From Propylenella binzhouense (GTDB taxonomy: Bacteria; Pseudomonadota; Alphaproteobacteria; Rhizobiales; Afifellaceae): a DNA stretch of 64,000 nucleotides. The translations under genes were made by a program, and so were the position numbers. Below the pieces are notes generated by a model. The model made no database searches. It saw only the letters and a program-made list of their open reading frames with translations, and was not told the DNA's origin. Shown here piece after piece: positions 9,581 through 18,954 of the stretch (its first letter is position 1; every line of letters begins with the position of its first letter). The stretch lies in contig NZ_SPKJ01000011.1 of NCBI RefSeq assembly GCF_009866965.1, positions 1-64,000 of the forward strand, in the 5' to 3' direction.

Positions 9581-12103
9581 TCAGAAGAAGGAGCGGCGGC
9601 TCCACCACCCGGTGCGCTTCGGACGGTTGTCCTCCGGCTGGGGCTCGGGCTCGGGCTGCGCCGGCTCGGCGTCAGCCGCCGTTTCCGCCGGCTCGGCCTG
9701 CCTTTCGTTGTCCTGGTCGGATGCCGCTTCCGGAGCAGATCCGGATTCCTCGTGCCGCTCCGCCGCCTCGCTGAGGGCTTCGATCTCCTCGGCATGGGCG
9801 TCGCCGGCCGGCACGGGCTCCGCGGCCGCCGCAGCGGAGGCCTCGGATTCCGGCTCCGCCGCCGGGGCAGCGTCCTCCGAAGCCGTCGCCGGTTCGGCCG
9901 CCGGCGCTTCGGCGCTCACCTCCACGGAATCCGGGATCGGCTCCGCGGCCGCCGCCTCGGCGCCCTCGGCGGCGGGTTCGGCAAGGTCCTCCGACACTTC
10001 CGCGGCCTGATCCTCGCGCGCCTCGTGACCGTTCTCGCGCCCGCGGCCCCGCCGGCGCCCGCCTCGGCGGCCCCTGCGGCGGCGCTTCTGCCCGTTGGCC
10101 CCGGTCTCGTCCTCCTCCGCCGCTTCCGAAGCCTCGTCAGCCTCGGCCTCTTCGCCGGAAGCCTCCGCGACCTGCTCGTCGGAGGGCGCTTCCTCGGTCC
10201 GGTCGGGGCGATCGCCGCGCCGCCGGCGGCGGGACGGACGTCCTTCGCGCCGGCCTTCCTCGCGCTTCGGCGCCTCTTCCTCTTCCTCGGCCGGCTCTTC
10301 GAGCGATTCGGCGACGTCCAGCATCGCGACGGCGCCCGAACGCTCCGCCCGCTCGGTCACCGCGGCACCGCGCTCGATGACGAAGCCGGAGCCGGTCGGC
10401 AGGCCTTCGCCGGAGACGGTGATCGAGAGACCGAACCGCGCCTCGAGCTCGGCGAGATGCGACCGCTTCTGGTTGAGCACGTAGAGGGCCACGTCCGGCC
10501 GGGTGCGAACCAGAAGGTTATGGCCGGTCGAACGGATCAGGTAGTCTTCGAGCGCGCGCAGGATCTGCAGGGCGAGCGACGACATCGACCGGACCTGCCC
10601 GGTGCCGTGGCAGTGCGAGCAGGGCTCCGAGGAACTTTCCAGGACGCCCGTGCGGATGCGCTGGCGCGACATCTCGAGGAGCCCGAAATGGGATATGCGT
10701 CCGACCTGGATGCGCGCCCGGTCGAGCCGCAGGCATTCCTTCAGCTTCCGCTCCACGGAGCGGTTGTTCCGGCTCTCCTCCATGTCGATGAAGTCGATCA
10801 CGATGAGGCCGGCGAGATCGCGGAGCCGTAGCTGGCGCGCGATCTCCTCGGCCGCCTCGAGATTCGTGCTGAGCGCCGTGTCCTCGATCGAGTGCTCGCG
10901 CGTGGAGCGGCCGGAATTGACGTCGATCGAGACGAGCGCCTCGGTCTGGTTCAGCACGATGTAGCCGCCGGACTTCAGCGTCACCTGCGGCGAGAACATC
11001 GCGTCGAGCTGGGACTCCACGCCGTAGCGCGAGAAGATCGGCACCGGCTCACGATAGGCCTGGACGTTCTTGGCATGGCTGGGCGTCAGCATGCGCATGA
11101 AGTCCTTGGCCTCGCGGTAGGCGTCGTCGCCGGCAACGAGCACCTGGTCGATCTCGCGCGAGTAGAGATCGCGGATCGACCGCTTGATGAGGCTGCCCTC
11201 CTCATAGACGAGGGTCGGCGCACTCGAGCGCAGCGTCAGCTCGCGCACATTCTCCCACAGCCGCAGCAGATACTCGAAATCGCGCTTGATCTCGGTCTTC
11301 GTGCGGTTCGCGCCCGCGGTCCGCAGGATGACGCCCATCCCCTCCGGCACCTCGAGATCAGAGGCGATCTCCTTCAGCCGCTTGCGGTCCGCCGCGTTGG
11401 TGATCTTGCGCGAGATGCCGCCGCCGCGCCCGGTGTTCGGCATCAGCACCGAATAGCGGCCCGCGAGCGAGAGATAGGTGGTGAGCGCCGCGCCCTTGTT
11501 GCCGCGCTCCTCCTTCACGACCTGGACGAGGAGCACCTGCCGGCGCTTGATGACCTCCTGGATCTTGTACTGGCGGGGCCGGGGCTTGCGCCGCTCCGGC
11601 ACCTCCTCGAGGGCGTCCTCGGCGCCGACGCTCTCGACCGCCTCTGCCTCGTCGGGCTCCTCGCCGCCCTCCGCTTCGGCCTCGACCTCGGCGTCCTCGA
11701 CCGCCGGCTCGCTCGCCTCCGGAGCCGCTTCGGCCTCGGCAGCGGCGGCGCGCTTGCCCCGGCGCCGCTTCGGCGCGGCCTCCTCCTCGTTCTCCGCCCT
11801 GCGGGCCTCGGCCTCTTCGGCCGCCTGCTGGTCGATCAGCGCCTGCCGGTCGGCGAAGGGGATCTGATAATAGTCGGGATGGATTTCCGAGAAGGCGAGG
11901 AAACCGTGCCGGTTGCCGCCATATTCGACGAAGGCCGCCTGCAGGGACGGTTCGACGCGGGTTACCTTGGCGAGATAGATATTGCCGCGCAGCTGCTGCC
12001 GGTTCGCGGCCTCGAAATCGAATTCCTCGACCTTGTTTCCGCGCAGGACGACCACGCGGGTCTCCTCCGGATGCGCGGCATCGATAAGCATCTTGTTGGA
12101 CAT
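9581..12103 (-). CDS. rne: Ribonuclease E/G
   Basis: Endoribonuclease of RNA decay and rRNA processing, scaffold of the degradosome. The 840-residue chain begins MSNKMLIDAAHPEETRVVVL. The S1 RNA-binding domain (about residues 35-230) is split by an Ala/Glu/Arg-rich low-complexity insert at about 90-172. The DNase I-like catalytic domain includes INQTEALVSIDVNSGR-type residues (here LNQTEALVSIDVNSGRSTRE). The Zn-link is CSHCHGTG. The last 250 or so residues are disordered, acidic and Arg-rich, as in RNase E scaffold tails. ATG 12103 is preferred over 12133 because it gives the family start. It is divergent from the amidase gene, the usual alphaproteobacterial arrangement. Confidence 0.96.
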   Translation of the reverse strand: MSNKMLIDAAHPEETRVVVLRGNKVEEFDFEAANRQQLRGNIYLAKVTRVEPSLQAAFVEYGGNRHGFLAFSEIHPDYYQIPFADRQALIDQQAAEEAEARRAENEEEAAPKRRRGKRAAAAEAEAAPEASEPAVEDAEVEAEAEGGEEPDEAEAVESVGAEDALEEVPERRKPRPRQYKIQEVIKRRQVLLVQVVKEERGNKGAALTTYLSLAGRYSVLMPNTGRGGGISRKITNAADRKRLKEIASDLEVPEGMGVILRTAGANRTKTEIKRDFEYLLRLWENVRELTLRSSAPTLVYEEGSLIKRSIRDLYSREIDQVLVAGDDAYREAKDFMRMLTPSHAKNVQAYREPVPIFSRYGVESQLDAMFSPQVTLKSGGYIVLNQTEALVSIDVNSGRSTREHSIEDTALSTNLEAAEEIARQLRLRDLAGLIVIDFIDMEESRNNRSVERKLKECLRLDRARIQVGRISHFGLLEMSRQRIRTGVLESSSEPCSHCHGTGQVRSMSSLALQILRALEDYLIRSTGHNLLVRTRPDVALYVLNQKRSHLAELEARFGLSITVSGEGLPTGSGFVIERGAAVTERAERSGAVAMLDVAESLEEPAEEEEEAPKREEGRREGRPSRRRRRGDRPDRTEEAPSDEQVAEASGEEAEADEASEAAEEDETGANGQKRRRRGRRGGRRRGRGRENGHEAREDQAAEVSEDLAEPAAEGAEAAAAEPIPDSVEVSAEAPAAEPATASEDAAPAAEPESEASAAAAAEPVPAGDAHAEEIEALSEAAERHEESGSAPEAASDQDNERQAEPAETAADAEPAQPEPEPQPEDNRPKRTGWWSRRSFF

Positions 12104-12578
12104 TGAAGGCTGACTCCGGATCCGCGCGGCCAAGCCGATGGCATGCGCGAAAGCTCGCGCGCCGCGCCGGATCGAACAATTGTGGAGCGCGAAAGGGATT
12201 TCGACCTTTGCGCCGCGCGAGCGCCGACGGCCCCGCCGCGGGAGCCGGCATCCGCCGTTTCCCGTTCGGTTCCATCATGTGCTCGCCGGACGATCATCGG
12301 CCGACCTTTCGGGCAGGTTCGGGGCGAGGCCCCGGATTACTCGGCCGTTGCGCGGAATGGCACCGGCCCGTATTCACCCCGGGCCGTTCCGACAGAACTC
12401 GGCTGGCATGTGCTGCGTCGCGCCGCGCCGTTGGACGGCCTAGGAAGAATCCGTCGCGTAGGTTTTAGGAACGGTGGCAGCGCATTGCAAGCGTGAGTTC
12501 CGAGTAAAGCGTGCCGGGTCCGCCTTGCCTCCGCCGCATAGCTGCGCGAACAGTGAAGGGAAGCTCGCTCGCTCCGGC
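12104..12578. other. Long divergent intergenic region, rne leader and amidase promoter side
   Basis: 475 bp separate the rne start from the amidase start. Short open frames here are arginine- and proline-rich shadows without ribosome binding sites, so I call no gene. On the rne side, a sigma70-like promoter candidate at 12462-12490 would give an rne leader of about 350 nt. No clear promoter or regulator site could be assigned for the amidase side. Confidence 0.5.
12462..12490 (-). promoter_or_regulatory. Candidate rne promoter
   Basis: Read on the minus strand, TTGCAA (12490-12485) and TAAAAC (12467-12462) are separated by 17 bp. Each box matches four of six consensus positions. Transcription from it would start near 12455, leaving a leader of about 350 nt before the rne ATG. 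Confidence 0.35.
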
Positions 12579-13757
12579 ATGATCCGACTCGTTCTTTCCA
12601 TCCTGTTCGCGGCTGCCTCGCTCGTCGCGCAGGCATCCGCGGCCACCGTCTCCGATCTGCGCCTGATCGGGGATGCCGGGCGCACGCGCCTGGTGGTCGA
12701 CGTGTCGAACGAGCCCGAGTTCGCGCTGCTCCGCCTCACCGATCCCTATCGGCTGATCGTCGACCTGCCGGACGTCGAGTTCGCGGTCGCTTCCGGAGCC
12801 GGGGAGGGACGGGGGCTTGTTGCCGACTTCCGCTACGGCCTCATCGAGGCGGGCAAGGGGCGGATCGTGCTCGACCTCACGGGCCCGGTCTCGGTCGCGC
12901 GGAGCTTCGTCCTCCCGCCCGCCGGTCCGCAGCCGGCGCGGCTCGTCGTCGACCTCGTCCCGGCCGAGGCCGGCGCCTATGCGGAAGCGGCCGAGGCGGA
13001 CAAGGAGAAGGTGGCGGAGGCCGAGCCGTCGGAGGCGGTCGTCACGGAACAGGCCGCGCCGCGCTCCCGCCCCGTGGTCGTCATCGATCCGGGCCACGGC
13101 GGCATCGATTCCGGCGCGACCGGCGACAAGGGCCTGCTCGAGAAGGACGTGACGCTCGCCTTCGCCCGCGCCGTGGCGGACAAGCTGCGCGAGGGCGGGC
13201 ACGTGCAAGCGTTCATGACGCGCGACAAGGACGAGTTCCTCTCCCTCAACGAGCGCGTGGAAGTCGCGCGGGCGCACCACGCCAGCCTCTTCGTCTCGAT
13301 CCACGCCGATACGGTGCGGCAGGACTATGTGCGCGGGGCGACGGTCTACACCGTCTCGGAAGAGGCGTCGGACGCGCTCGCCGCGGCAGTGGCCGAGCGC
13401 GAGAACAAGTCCGACATCCTCGCCGGCCTGTCGATCGAGGACCAGCCCGACGAAGTCGCCACGATTCTGTTCGATCTCGCCAGGCGCGAGACCAAGAACG
13501 TCTCGGTGCGGTTCGCCAGGGTGCTCGTCGACGATCTCAGGAGCGACGTTCCGCTCAACAAGAGCCCCTGGCGCCGCGCCGCATTCCGTGTCCTGCGCGC
13601 CCCCGACGTGCCGTCCGTCCTGCTGGAGCTCGGATACCTCTCCAATCAGGACGACGAGGCGCTGCTGACCTCGCCGGAATGGCGGGAGAAGACGGCGGAA
13701 AGGGTGGCGCGTGCGATCGAGCGCTTCATGACCGGCAGCATCGCATCCGGCCAGTGA
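12579..13757 (+). CDS. amiC: Exported N-acetylmuramoyl-L-alanine amidase (AmiC type)
   Basis: Periplasmic amidase that cuts the bond between muramic acid and the stem peptide during septum splitting. The 392 residues start with a signal peptide (MIRLVLSILFAAASLVAQASA), followed by an AMIN domain (about 22-140) and an Amidase_3 domain from about 165. Zinc and catalytic residues are visible in VIDPGHGGIDSGATG, the Glu of LEKDVTLAFARA, VSIHADTV and the Glu of LLELGYLSNQ. The ATG at 12579 is chosen because it gives a clean signal peptide. The gene precedes mrcA and prfB, an order conserved in alphaproteobacteria. Confidence 0.93.
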   Translation: MIRLVLSILFAAASLVAQASAATVSDLRLIGDAGRTRLVVDVSNEPEFALLRLTDPYRLIVDLPDVEFAVASGAGEGRGLVADFRYGLIEAGKGRIVLDLTGPVSVARSFVLPPAGPQPARLVVDLVPAEAGAYAEAAEADKEKVAEAEPSEAVVTEQAAPRSRPVVVIDPGHGGIDSGATGDKGLLEKDVTLAFARAVADKLREGGHVQAFMTRDKDEFLSLNERVEVARAHHASLFVSIHADTVRQDYVRGATVYTVSEEASDALAAAVAERENKSDILAGLSIEDQPDEVATILFDLARRETKNVSVRFARVLVDDLRSDVPLNKSPWRRAAFRVLRAPDVPSVLLELGYLSNQDDEALLTSPEWREKTAERVARAIERFMTGSIASGQ

Positions 13758-13898
13758 TGGACGCGCCGGGTGTGGTAAGATGGCGACGCTCGCGGGCGGG
13801 AAGGAACGAATTCTCCCGACGCCCAAGTTTCATCACAAACCTGCCCGATGCCGGCGTAAGTCGGTTCGTCCGCGACCGAACATGAGGCTTTCCCGCTA

Positions 13899-16328
13899 AT
13901 GCTGCTGCGCATCTTCGGCTACATCTTCGGCATCGGGGTCTTCCTGGTGCTGCTCGTCGCCGGCGGCGTCGCCCTGGTGCTGCACAAGTACGACCAGGAA
14001 CTGCCCGATTTCGACGTGCTGGCGAAGTACGAGCCGCCCGTCATGACCCGGATCCACGCCGCGGACGGGCAGCTCGTCGCCGAATATGCGCGCGAGCGCC
14101 GCCTCTATCTGCCGATCCAGGCCGTGCCGGATCTCGTCAAGGCGGCGTTCCTCTCGGCCGAGGACAAGAACTTCTACGACCATGGCGGGATCGATTTCGA
14201 GGGCGTCGTCCGCGCCGTTGCGACCAATCTCCGCAACCGCGGCTCCGGCCGGCGTCCGGTCGGCGCCTCCACGATCACGCAGCAGGTGGCGAAGAACTTC
14301 CTGCTTTCGAACGAGGTCAGCTACGAGCGGAAGATCAAGGAAGCGCTGCTGGCGCTCCGGATCGAGCAGGCCTATTCCAAGGACCGCATTTTCGAGCTCT
14401 ACCTGAACGAGATCTATCTCGGTCTCGGCTCCTACGGCATCGCGGCGGCGGCCCTCAACTATTTCGACAAGTCGGTGAACGAGCTCACCATCGCCGAGGC
14501 GGCCTATCTCGCCGCCCTGCCCAAGGCCCCCGAGAACTACAACCCGTTCCGCGCCAAGGAGCGCGCGATCGAACGGCGGAACTGGGTGATCGACCGCCTC
14601 GTCGAGAACGGCTACATCCGCGCCTCGGACGGCGAGGCGGCAAAGGCCGAGGACCTCGACGTGACGCCCCGGCCGCGCGGCACTTATCTCTTCGCGTCGG
14701 AGTTCTTCGCCGAGGAGACCCGGCGCAACCTCATCGACATGTTCGGCGCCGAGAAGCTCTACGAGGGCGGTCTCTCGGTTCGCACCAGCCTCGACCCGAA
14801 GCTGCAGCGGCTGGCCCGGAAGGCGCTCCAGCACGGCCTCATCAAGTTCGACCAGGCGCGCGGCTTCCGGGGCCCGGTGAAGACCATCGACATCGCCGGC
14901 GACTGGGGGGAGAAGCTCGGCGAGGTCCCGGCCCTTTCCGACGTTCCCGAATGGCGCCTCGCGGTGGTGCTGGCGAGCGGCAGCGGCGAGGCCGAGATCG
15001 GGCTCCAGCCCGATCGCCTCCCGTCCGGGCGGCTCTCCAAGGAGCGCGCGACCGGCGTCATCCCGCTCTCCGAGATGAAATGGGCGAAGCGCGGCGCCAA
15101 GTCGGTCGCGAGCGTTCTGAGCCCCGGCGACGTCGTCTATGTCGAGGCCGTCCCGGACGAGCGCGGCACCTATATGCTGCGCCAGCCCCCGGAGGTGGAG
15201 GGCGCGCTCGTCGCAATGGACCCCTATACCGGGCGCGTGCTGGCGATGGTCGGCGGCTTCTCCTTCGCGGAGACCGAGTTCAACCGGGCGACCCAGGCCT
15301 GGCGGCAGCCGGGCTCCTCGTTCAAGCCGTTCGTCTATTCCGCCGCCCTCGACAACGGCTACACGCCGTCCTCGGTCGTGCTCGACGCGCCGATCGAGAT
15401 CCGGTCCGGCAACGACGTCTGGAGGCCGGAAAACTATGGCGGCAAGTTCTACGGCCCTTCGACGCTCCGGGTCGGAATCGAGAAGTCGCGGAACGTGATG
15501 ACCGTGCGCCTCGCCAAGGACATGGGCATGCCGCTCGTGGCCGAGTACGCGAAGCGGTTCGGCATCTACGACAAGCTCGGGCTCTATTTGCCGATGGCGC
15601 TCGGCGCGGGCGAGACCACGGTGCTGAGGATGGTGACGGGCTATTCGATGATCGCGAATGGCGGGCGCCGGATCACGCCGACCCTGATCGACCGCATCCA
15701 GGACCGCTTCGGCCGGACCATCTACCAGCACGACCAGCGCAAGTGCGACGGCTGCAACGCCGAGGACTGGCACGACCAGCCCGAGCCGCAGCTCGTCGAC
15801 GAGCGCGAGCAGGTGCTCGACCCGATGACCGCCTACCAGATCACGTCGATGATGGAGGGCGTCGTGCAGCGCGGGACGGGCACCGTGGTGAAGGCCGTCG
15901 GCAAGCCGATCGCCGGCAAGACCGGCACCACCAACGACGAGAAGGACGCCTGGTTCGTCGGCTTCTCGCCGGATCTCGTGGCAGGCGTCTATATCGGCTA
16001 CGACAAGCCGCGTCCGATGGGCCACGGCTCCACCGGCGGCGTGCTCGCGGCGCCGATCTTCACGGAATTCATGACGGCGGCGCTCGCCGACAAGCCGGCA
16101 AAGCCGTTCCAGGTGCCGCCGGGAATCCAGCTCATCCCGATCGACATCCGCACCGGGATGCAGACGGCCGGCAAGGGCAACGGCGTCATCCTGGAAGCCT
16201 TCAAGCCGGGGACGGCGCCGCCGACGAGCTATTCGATCATCGGCTACCAGGATTCCATGGGGCGGCCTGCGGCGGTCTCGCCGGAGGCCGACAAGGCGGT
16301 TGCCACTGGCACTGGCGGCCTCTACTGA
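13899..16328 (+). CDS. mrcA: Penicillin-binding protein 1A, bifunctional
   Basis: Class A penicillin-binding protein that polymerises and crosslinks peptidoglycan from the periplasmic face. The 809 residues show an N-terminal membrane anchor (FGIGVFLVLLVAGGVALVL), a glycosyltransferase domain with catalytic Glu88 in SAEDKNFYDHGG and the STITQQVAKN motif, a PBP1A-type OB insert, and a transpeptidase domain with the active-site serine at about 473 in GSSFKPF, KSRN as the SxN motif, and KTGTTND. It follows the amidase gene by 141 bp. Confidence 0.97.
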   Translation: MLLRIFGYIFGIGVFLVLLVAGGVALVLHKYDQELPDFDVLAKYEPPVMTRIHAADGQLVAEYARERRLYLPIQAVPDLVKAAFLSAEDKNFYDHGGIDFEGVVRAVATNLRNRGSGRRPVGASTITQQVAKNFLLSNEVSYERKIKEALLALRIEQAYSKDRIFELYLNEIYLGLGSYGIAAAALNYFDKSVNELTIAEAAYLAALPKAPENYNPFRAKERAIERRNWVIDRLVENGYIRASDGEAAKAEDLDVTPRPRGTYLFASEFFAEETRRNLIDMFGAEKLYEGGLSVRTSLDPKLQRLARKALQHGLIKFDQARGFRGPVKTIDIAGDWGEKLGEVPALSDVPEWRLAVVLASGSGEAEIGLQPDRLPSGRLSKERATGVIPLSEMKWAKRGAKSVASVLSPGDVVYVEAVPDERGTYMLRQPPEVEGALVAMDPYTGRVLAMVGGFSFAETEFNRATQAWRQPGSSFKPFVYSAALDNGYTPSSVVLDAPIEIRSGNDVWRPENYGGKFYGPSTLRVGIEKSRNVMTVRLAKDMGMPLVAEYAKRFGIYDKLGLYLPMALGAGETTVLRMVTGYSMIANGGRRITPTLIDRIQDRFGRTIYQHDQRKCDGCNAEDWHDQPEPQLVDEREQVLDPMTAYQITSMMEGVVQRGTGTVVKAVGKPIAGKTGTTNDEKDAWFVGFSPDLVAGVYIGYDKPRPMGHGSTGGVLAAPIFTEFMTAALADKPAKPFQVPPGIQLIPIDIRTGMQTAGKGNGVILEAFKPGTAPPTSYSIIGYQDSMGRPAAVSPEADKAVATGTGGLY

Positions 16329-16393
16329 TCGCACCTAGTTCGAGAGGGGCGCGGGCTGCGGTCCGCGCCCCTTTGCCATTCGGGATTGGAATC

Positions 16394-17522
16394 ATGCGCG
16401 CTGAAACCGAAGCCAGAATCGCCGAGATCCGGGACGCCATGAACCTCATACGGAGGCATCTTTGACTGGGATGTCGCGGAACGACGCCTCGCCGAACTGA
16501 ACGCCCGGGTCGAGGATCCCAACCTCTGGAACGACGCCGAGGAAGCCCAGGGCGTCATGCGGGAGCGCCAGAAGCTCGACAGCGCGATCGGTGCCGTCAG
16601 GGCGATGGAGCGCGAGCTCGACGAGAATATCGAACTGATCGAGCTCGGCACCGAGGAGGGTGACGAGACCGTCGTCGCGGATGCCGAGGGGGCAATCGCG
16701 GAGCTTGCGCAATCCGCCGCCCGGCGCCAGGTCGAGACGCTCCTGTCCGGGGAGGCTGACGGCAACGACACCTACCTCGAAGTCCATGCAGGCGCGGGCG
16801 GAACGGAGAGCCAGGACTGGGCCGAGATGCTCCTGCGCATGTACACGCGCTGGGCGGAGCGGCGCGGCTACAAGGTCGAGGTGCTGGAATACCACGCCGG
16901 CGAGGAGGCCGGCATCAAGTCGGCGACGCTCCTCGTCAAGGGCGAGAACGCCTATGGTTGGCTGAAGACGGAATCGGGCGTGCACCGGCTCGTCCGCATT
17001 TCGCCCTATGACAGCCAGGCGCGCCGGCACACGAGCTTCGCAAGCGTCTGGGTCTATCCCGTCGTCGACGATTCGATCGACATCCAGATCAATGAGAGCG
17101 AGGTGCGCGTCGACACCTACCGCGCGTCCGGCGCCGGCGGCCAGCACATCAACACGACCGATTCGGCTGTCCGCCTCACGCATATCCCGTCCGGGATCGT
17201 CGTCGCCTGCCAGAGCGAGCGCTCGCAGCACAAGAACAGGGCGACCGCCTGGTCGATGCTGAAGGCGCGCCTCTACGAGGCGGAGCTCAAGAAGCGGGAA
17301 GAGGCGGCGATGGCGCAGGAGGCCACCAAGAGCGAGATCGGCTGGGGCCACCAGATCCGCTCCTACGTGCTGCAGCCCTATCAGCTCGTGAAGGATCTCC
17401 GGACCAGCATGGAGAGCACGACGCCGTCCGAGGTGCTCGACGGCGACCTAGACCCGTTCATGGAAGCGGCGCTCGCCCAGCGCATCATCGGCGGCGCGGA
17501 AGCCGCCGACGCCGCGCAATAG
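16394..17522 (+). CDS. prfB: Peptide chain release factor 2, programmed +1 frameshift
   Basis: Releases completed proteins at UGA and UAA. The gene is in two frames: 16394-16462 encodes 23 residues ending RRHL, an in-frame TGA follows at 16463, and a +1 shift over the T continues at 16464 with [19 protein letters not shown] to the stop at 17522, 375 residues in all. The shift site CTT TGA C with CGGAGG three bases upstream has the same layout as E. coli prfB. The catalytic GGQ loop is [16 protein letters not shown]. The codon-recognition tripeptide reads SPY ([15 protein letters not shown]) where E. coli has SPF. It starts 65 bp after mrcA. Confidence 0.96.
16451..16466 (+). promoter_or_regulatory. 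RF2 autoregulatory frameshift signal
   Basis: Internal Shine-Dalgarno-like CGGAGG (16451-16456), a three-base spacer CAT, then CTT TGA C (16460-16466). When RF2 is scarce the slow UGA lets the ribosome slip +1 on CTT and make more RF2. This is established for the prfB family; here it is read directly from the sequence. Confidence 0.93.
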
Positions 17523-17537
17523 GGACGAGGACGCCGC

Positions 17538-18800
17538 TCAGATCGCGCCGCCGGCCGCGAGATAGATGCGCGGATCGACGGCGTCGCCGCTGCGCCTCGT
17601 CTCATAATGGAGATGCGGACCGGTCGAGCGGCCGGTCGATCCGACCCGCCCGATCACCGATCCCGTCTCCACCTGGTCGCCCTTCTCGACGAGGATCGCC
17701 GAAAGGTGCCCGTACCGGGTCGTTATCCCGTTGGTGTGCTGGATCTCGATGCAGCGCCCGTAGCCGCCGTTCCAGCCGGCGAAAATGACCTTGCCGGGCG
17801 CGGTGGCGTGGACTTCCGTGCCGACGCCGGCTCGGAAGTCGATGCCCGCGTGCATCGCCGGCCGGCGCAGGAACGGGTCGTCCCTGTAGCCGAACCCGCT
17901 CGTCACCTCCGCGCCCGGGATCGGCGCGCTGAGCGGGACGGAAGCCACCCGGCTCCGGAGCTTCGTGATTTCATCAAGCGTGCGGCCGAGCATCTGCAGC
18001 CGGTCCACGAAATGGAGCTTCGCGGGAACGAAGGGGCCGCCCATATCGGTGCTCGTCCCGGGAAGTCCGACCTTCGTGAGAACGCCGGAGAGCCGCTCGA
18101 TCTCCGCCTCCGATGCGGCGCCGAGGGCCTCGATCGTGGCGACCTGGAGACTTTCCGAGCGGTCGATCTTGGACTGCACGTCCTTCAGCATGCGGCGCGC
18201 GCCTTCGCGCGAGGCCGGAAGCGCGTCGGCCGGCGCCTTGCGCAGCACGGTGCCGGTGATGATGTCGGCAGCCGGCTGGTCCGACGGGACATAGGCCATC
18301 GGCGCCGCCGCGCGGGGTTCAGGCGCGGTACTTGCCGCAAGGTTCGGCTTCGGGACGGGCTTCGGCGCCGTGCCGGCGGTGATGCCGAGCCCCGCGCGGC
18401 GCGCCTTGCCGATGATCTGGTCGAGCACGGCCTGCCGGTGCTCCATGACCTCCTGGCGGTCGATCAGGAAGCCGATCTGCTCCTCCACGCCCTGCGATTC
18501 GACGAGATGCTTGCTCGTGACGCGGTCGATCTCCGACCGGAGCCGCGCGATGCGCTCCTCGTACTCGTCCTCGAGCTCGTGCTGACGCGCGGCCGCGGTC
18601 CCGAGCAGGTCGTCGCGGTAGAGCAGGTAGGCCGTGGCACCGACATAGCCGACGCCGAACATCAGGAAGGTGCCCACCACCGTGCCGAACACCCAGGGGC
18701 GGAGCACGTAGGTGGCGGTCTTGCCCCCTCGCGTTATGCTGACTCGCGGCAGTTCCTTGCGTCGTCCGAACGGTCTGGTCTGCTGGGTCGGATGGATCAT
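17538..18800 (-). CDS. M23 family metallopeptidase, membrane-anchored
   Basis: A 420-residue envelope protein of the LytM/M23 class, which either cuts peptidoglycan crosslinks or activates amidases. A cytoplasmic N-terminus (about 30 residues) precedes one membrane span (FGTVVGTFLMFGVGYVGATAYLL), then a coiled coil with many Glu/Arg/Gln heptads (about 70-160), a Pro-rich linker, and the M23 domain from about 310. Its zinc motif is visible as HAGIDF and GPHLHYE, so it looks catalytically competent rather than a degenerate EnvC type. It lies after the peroxiredoxin gene on the same strand and converges with prfB, 15 bp apart. Confidence 0.9.
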   Translation of the reverse strand: MIHPTQQTRPFGRRKELPRVSITRGGKTATYVLRPWVFGTVVGTFLMFGVGYVGATAYLLYRDDLLGTAAARQHELEDEYEERIARLRSEIDRVTSKHLVESQGVEEQIGFLIDRQEVMEHRQAVLDQIIGKARRAGLGITAGTAPKPVPKPNLAASTAPEPRAAAPMAYVPSDQPAADIITGTVLRKAPADALPASREGARRMLKDVQSKIDRSESLQVATIEALGAASEAEIERLSGVLTKVGLPGTSTDMGGPFVPAKLHFVDRLQMLGRTLDEITKLRSRVASVPLSAPIPGAEVTSGFGYRDDPFLRRPAMHAGIDFRAGVGTEVHATAPGKVIFAGWNGGYGRCIEIQHTNGITTRYGHLSAILVEKGDQVETGSVIGRVGSTGRSTGPHLHYETRRSGDAVDPRIYLAAGGAI

Positions 18801-18913
18801 TCGCCGGGGGCCGCGCTCTGAGAGAATGCGGTCCGACCATGATCAATCAAGGTTAATGGAAGGTTCTCCGAGGCGGCAAAGGATGAGGAAATTCCGCCGC
18901 CGGACGCCGGGCG

Positions 18914-18943
18914 GGAGGCGCGCCCGAAGGCTCTCGCGCCTCC
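18914..18943 (-). terminator. Terminator-like hairpin after the peroxiredoxin gene
   Basis: Perfect 9-bp arms GGAGGCGCG (18914-18922) and CGCGCCTCC (18935-18943) around a 12-nt loop, 12 bp beyond the peroxiredoxin stop. No T-run follows, so it may weaken rather than abolish read-through into the M23 gene. Confidence 0.4.
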
Positions 18944-18954
18944 GCCTCTCCGGG

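Noticed and set aside
12143-12496. Several 100-codon frames between rne and the amidase gene
   Set aside because: Arg/Pro-rich, overlapping in all frames, without ribosome binding sites; they are consistent with non-coding high-G+C sequence.
13896-16334. An 812-codon minus-strand frame opposite mrcA
   Set aside because: It mirrors the entire PBP1A gene and has no recognisable domain; codon-position G+C bias shadows of this kind occur opposite most long genes here.
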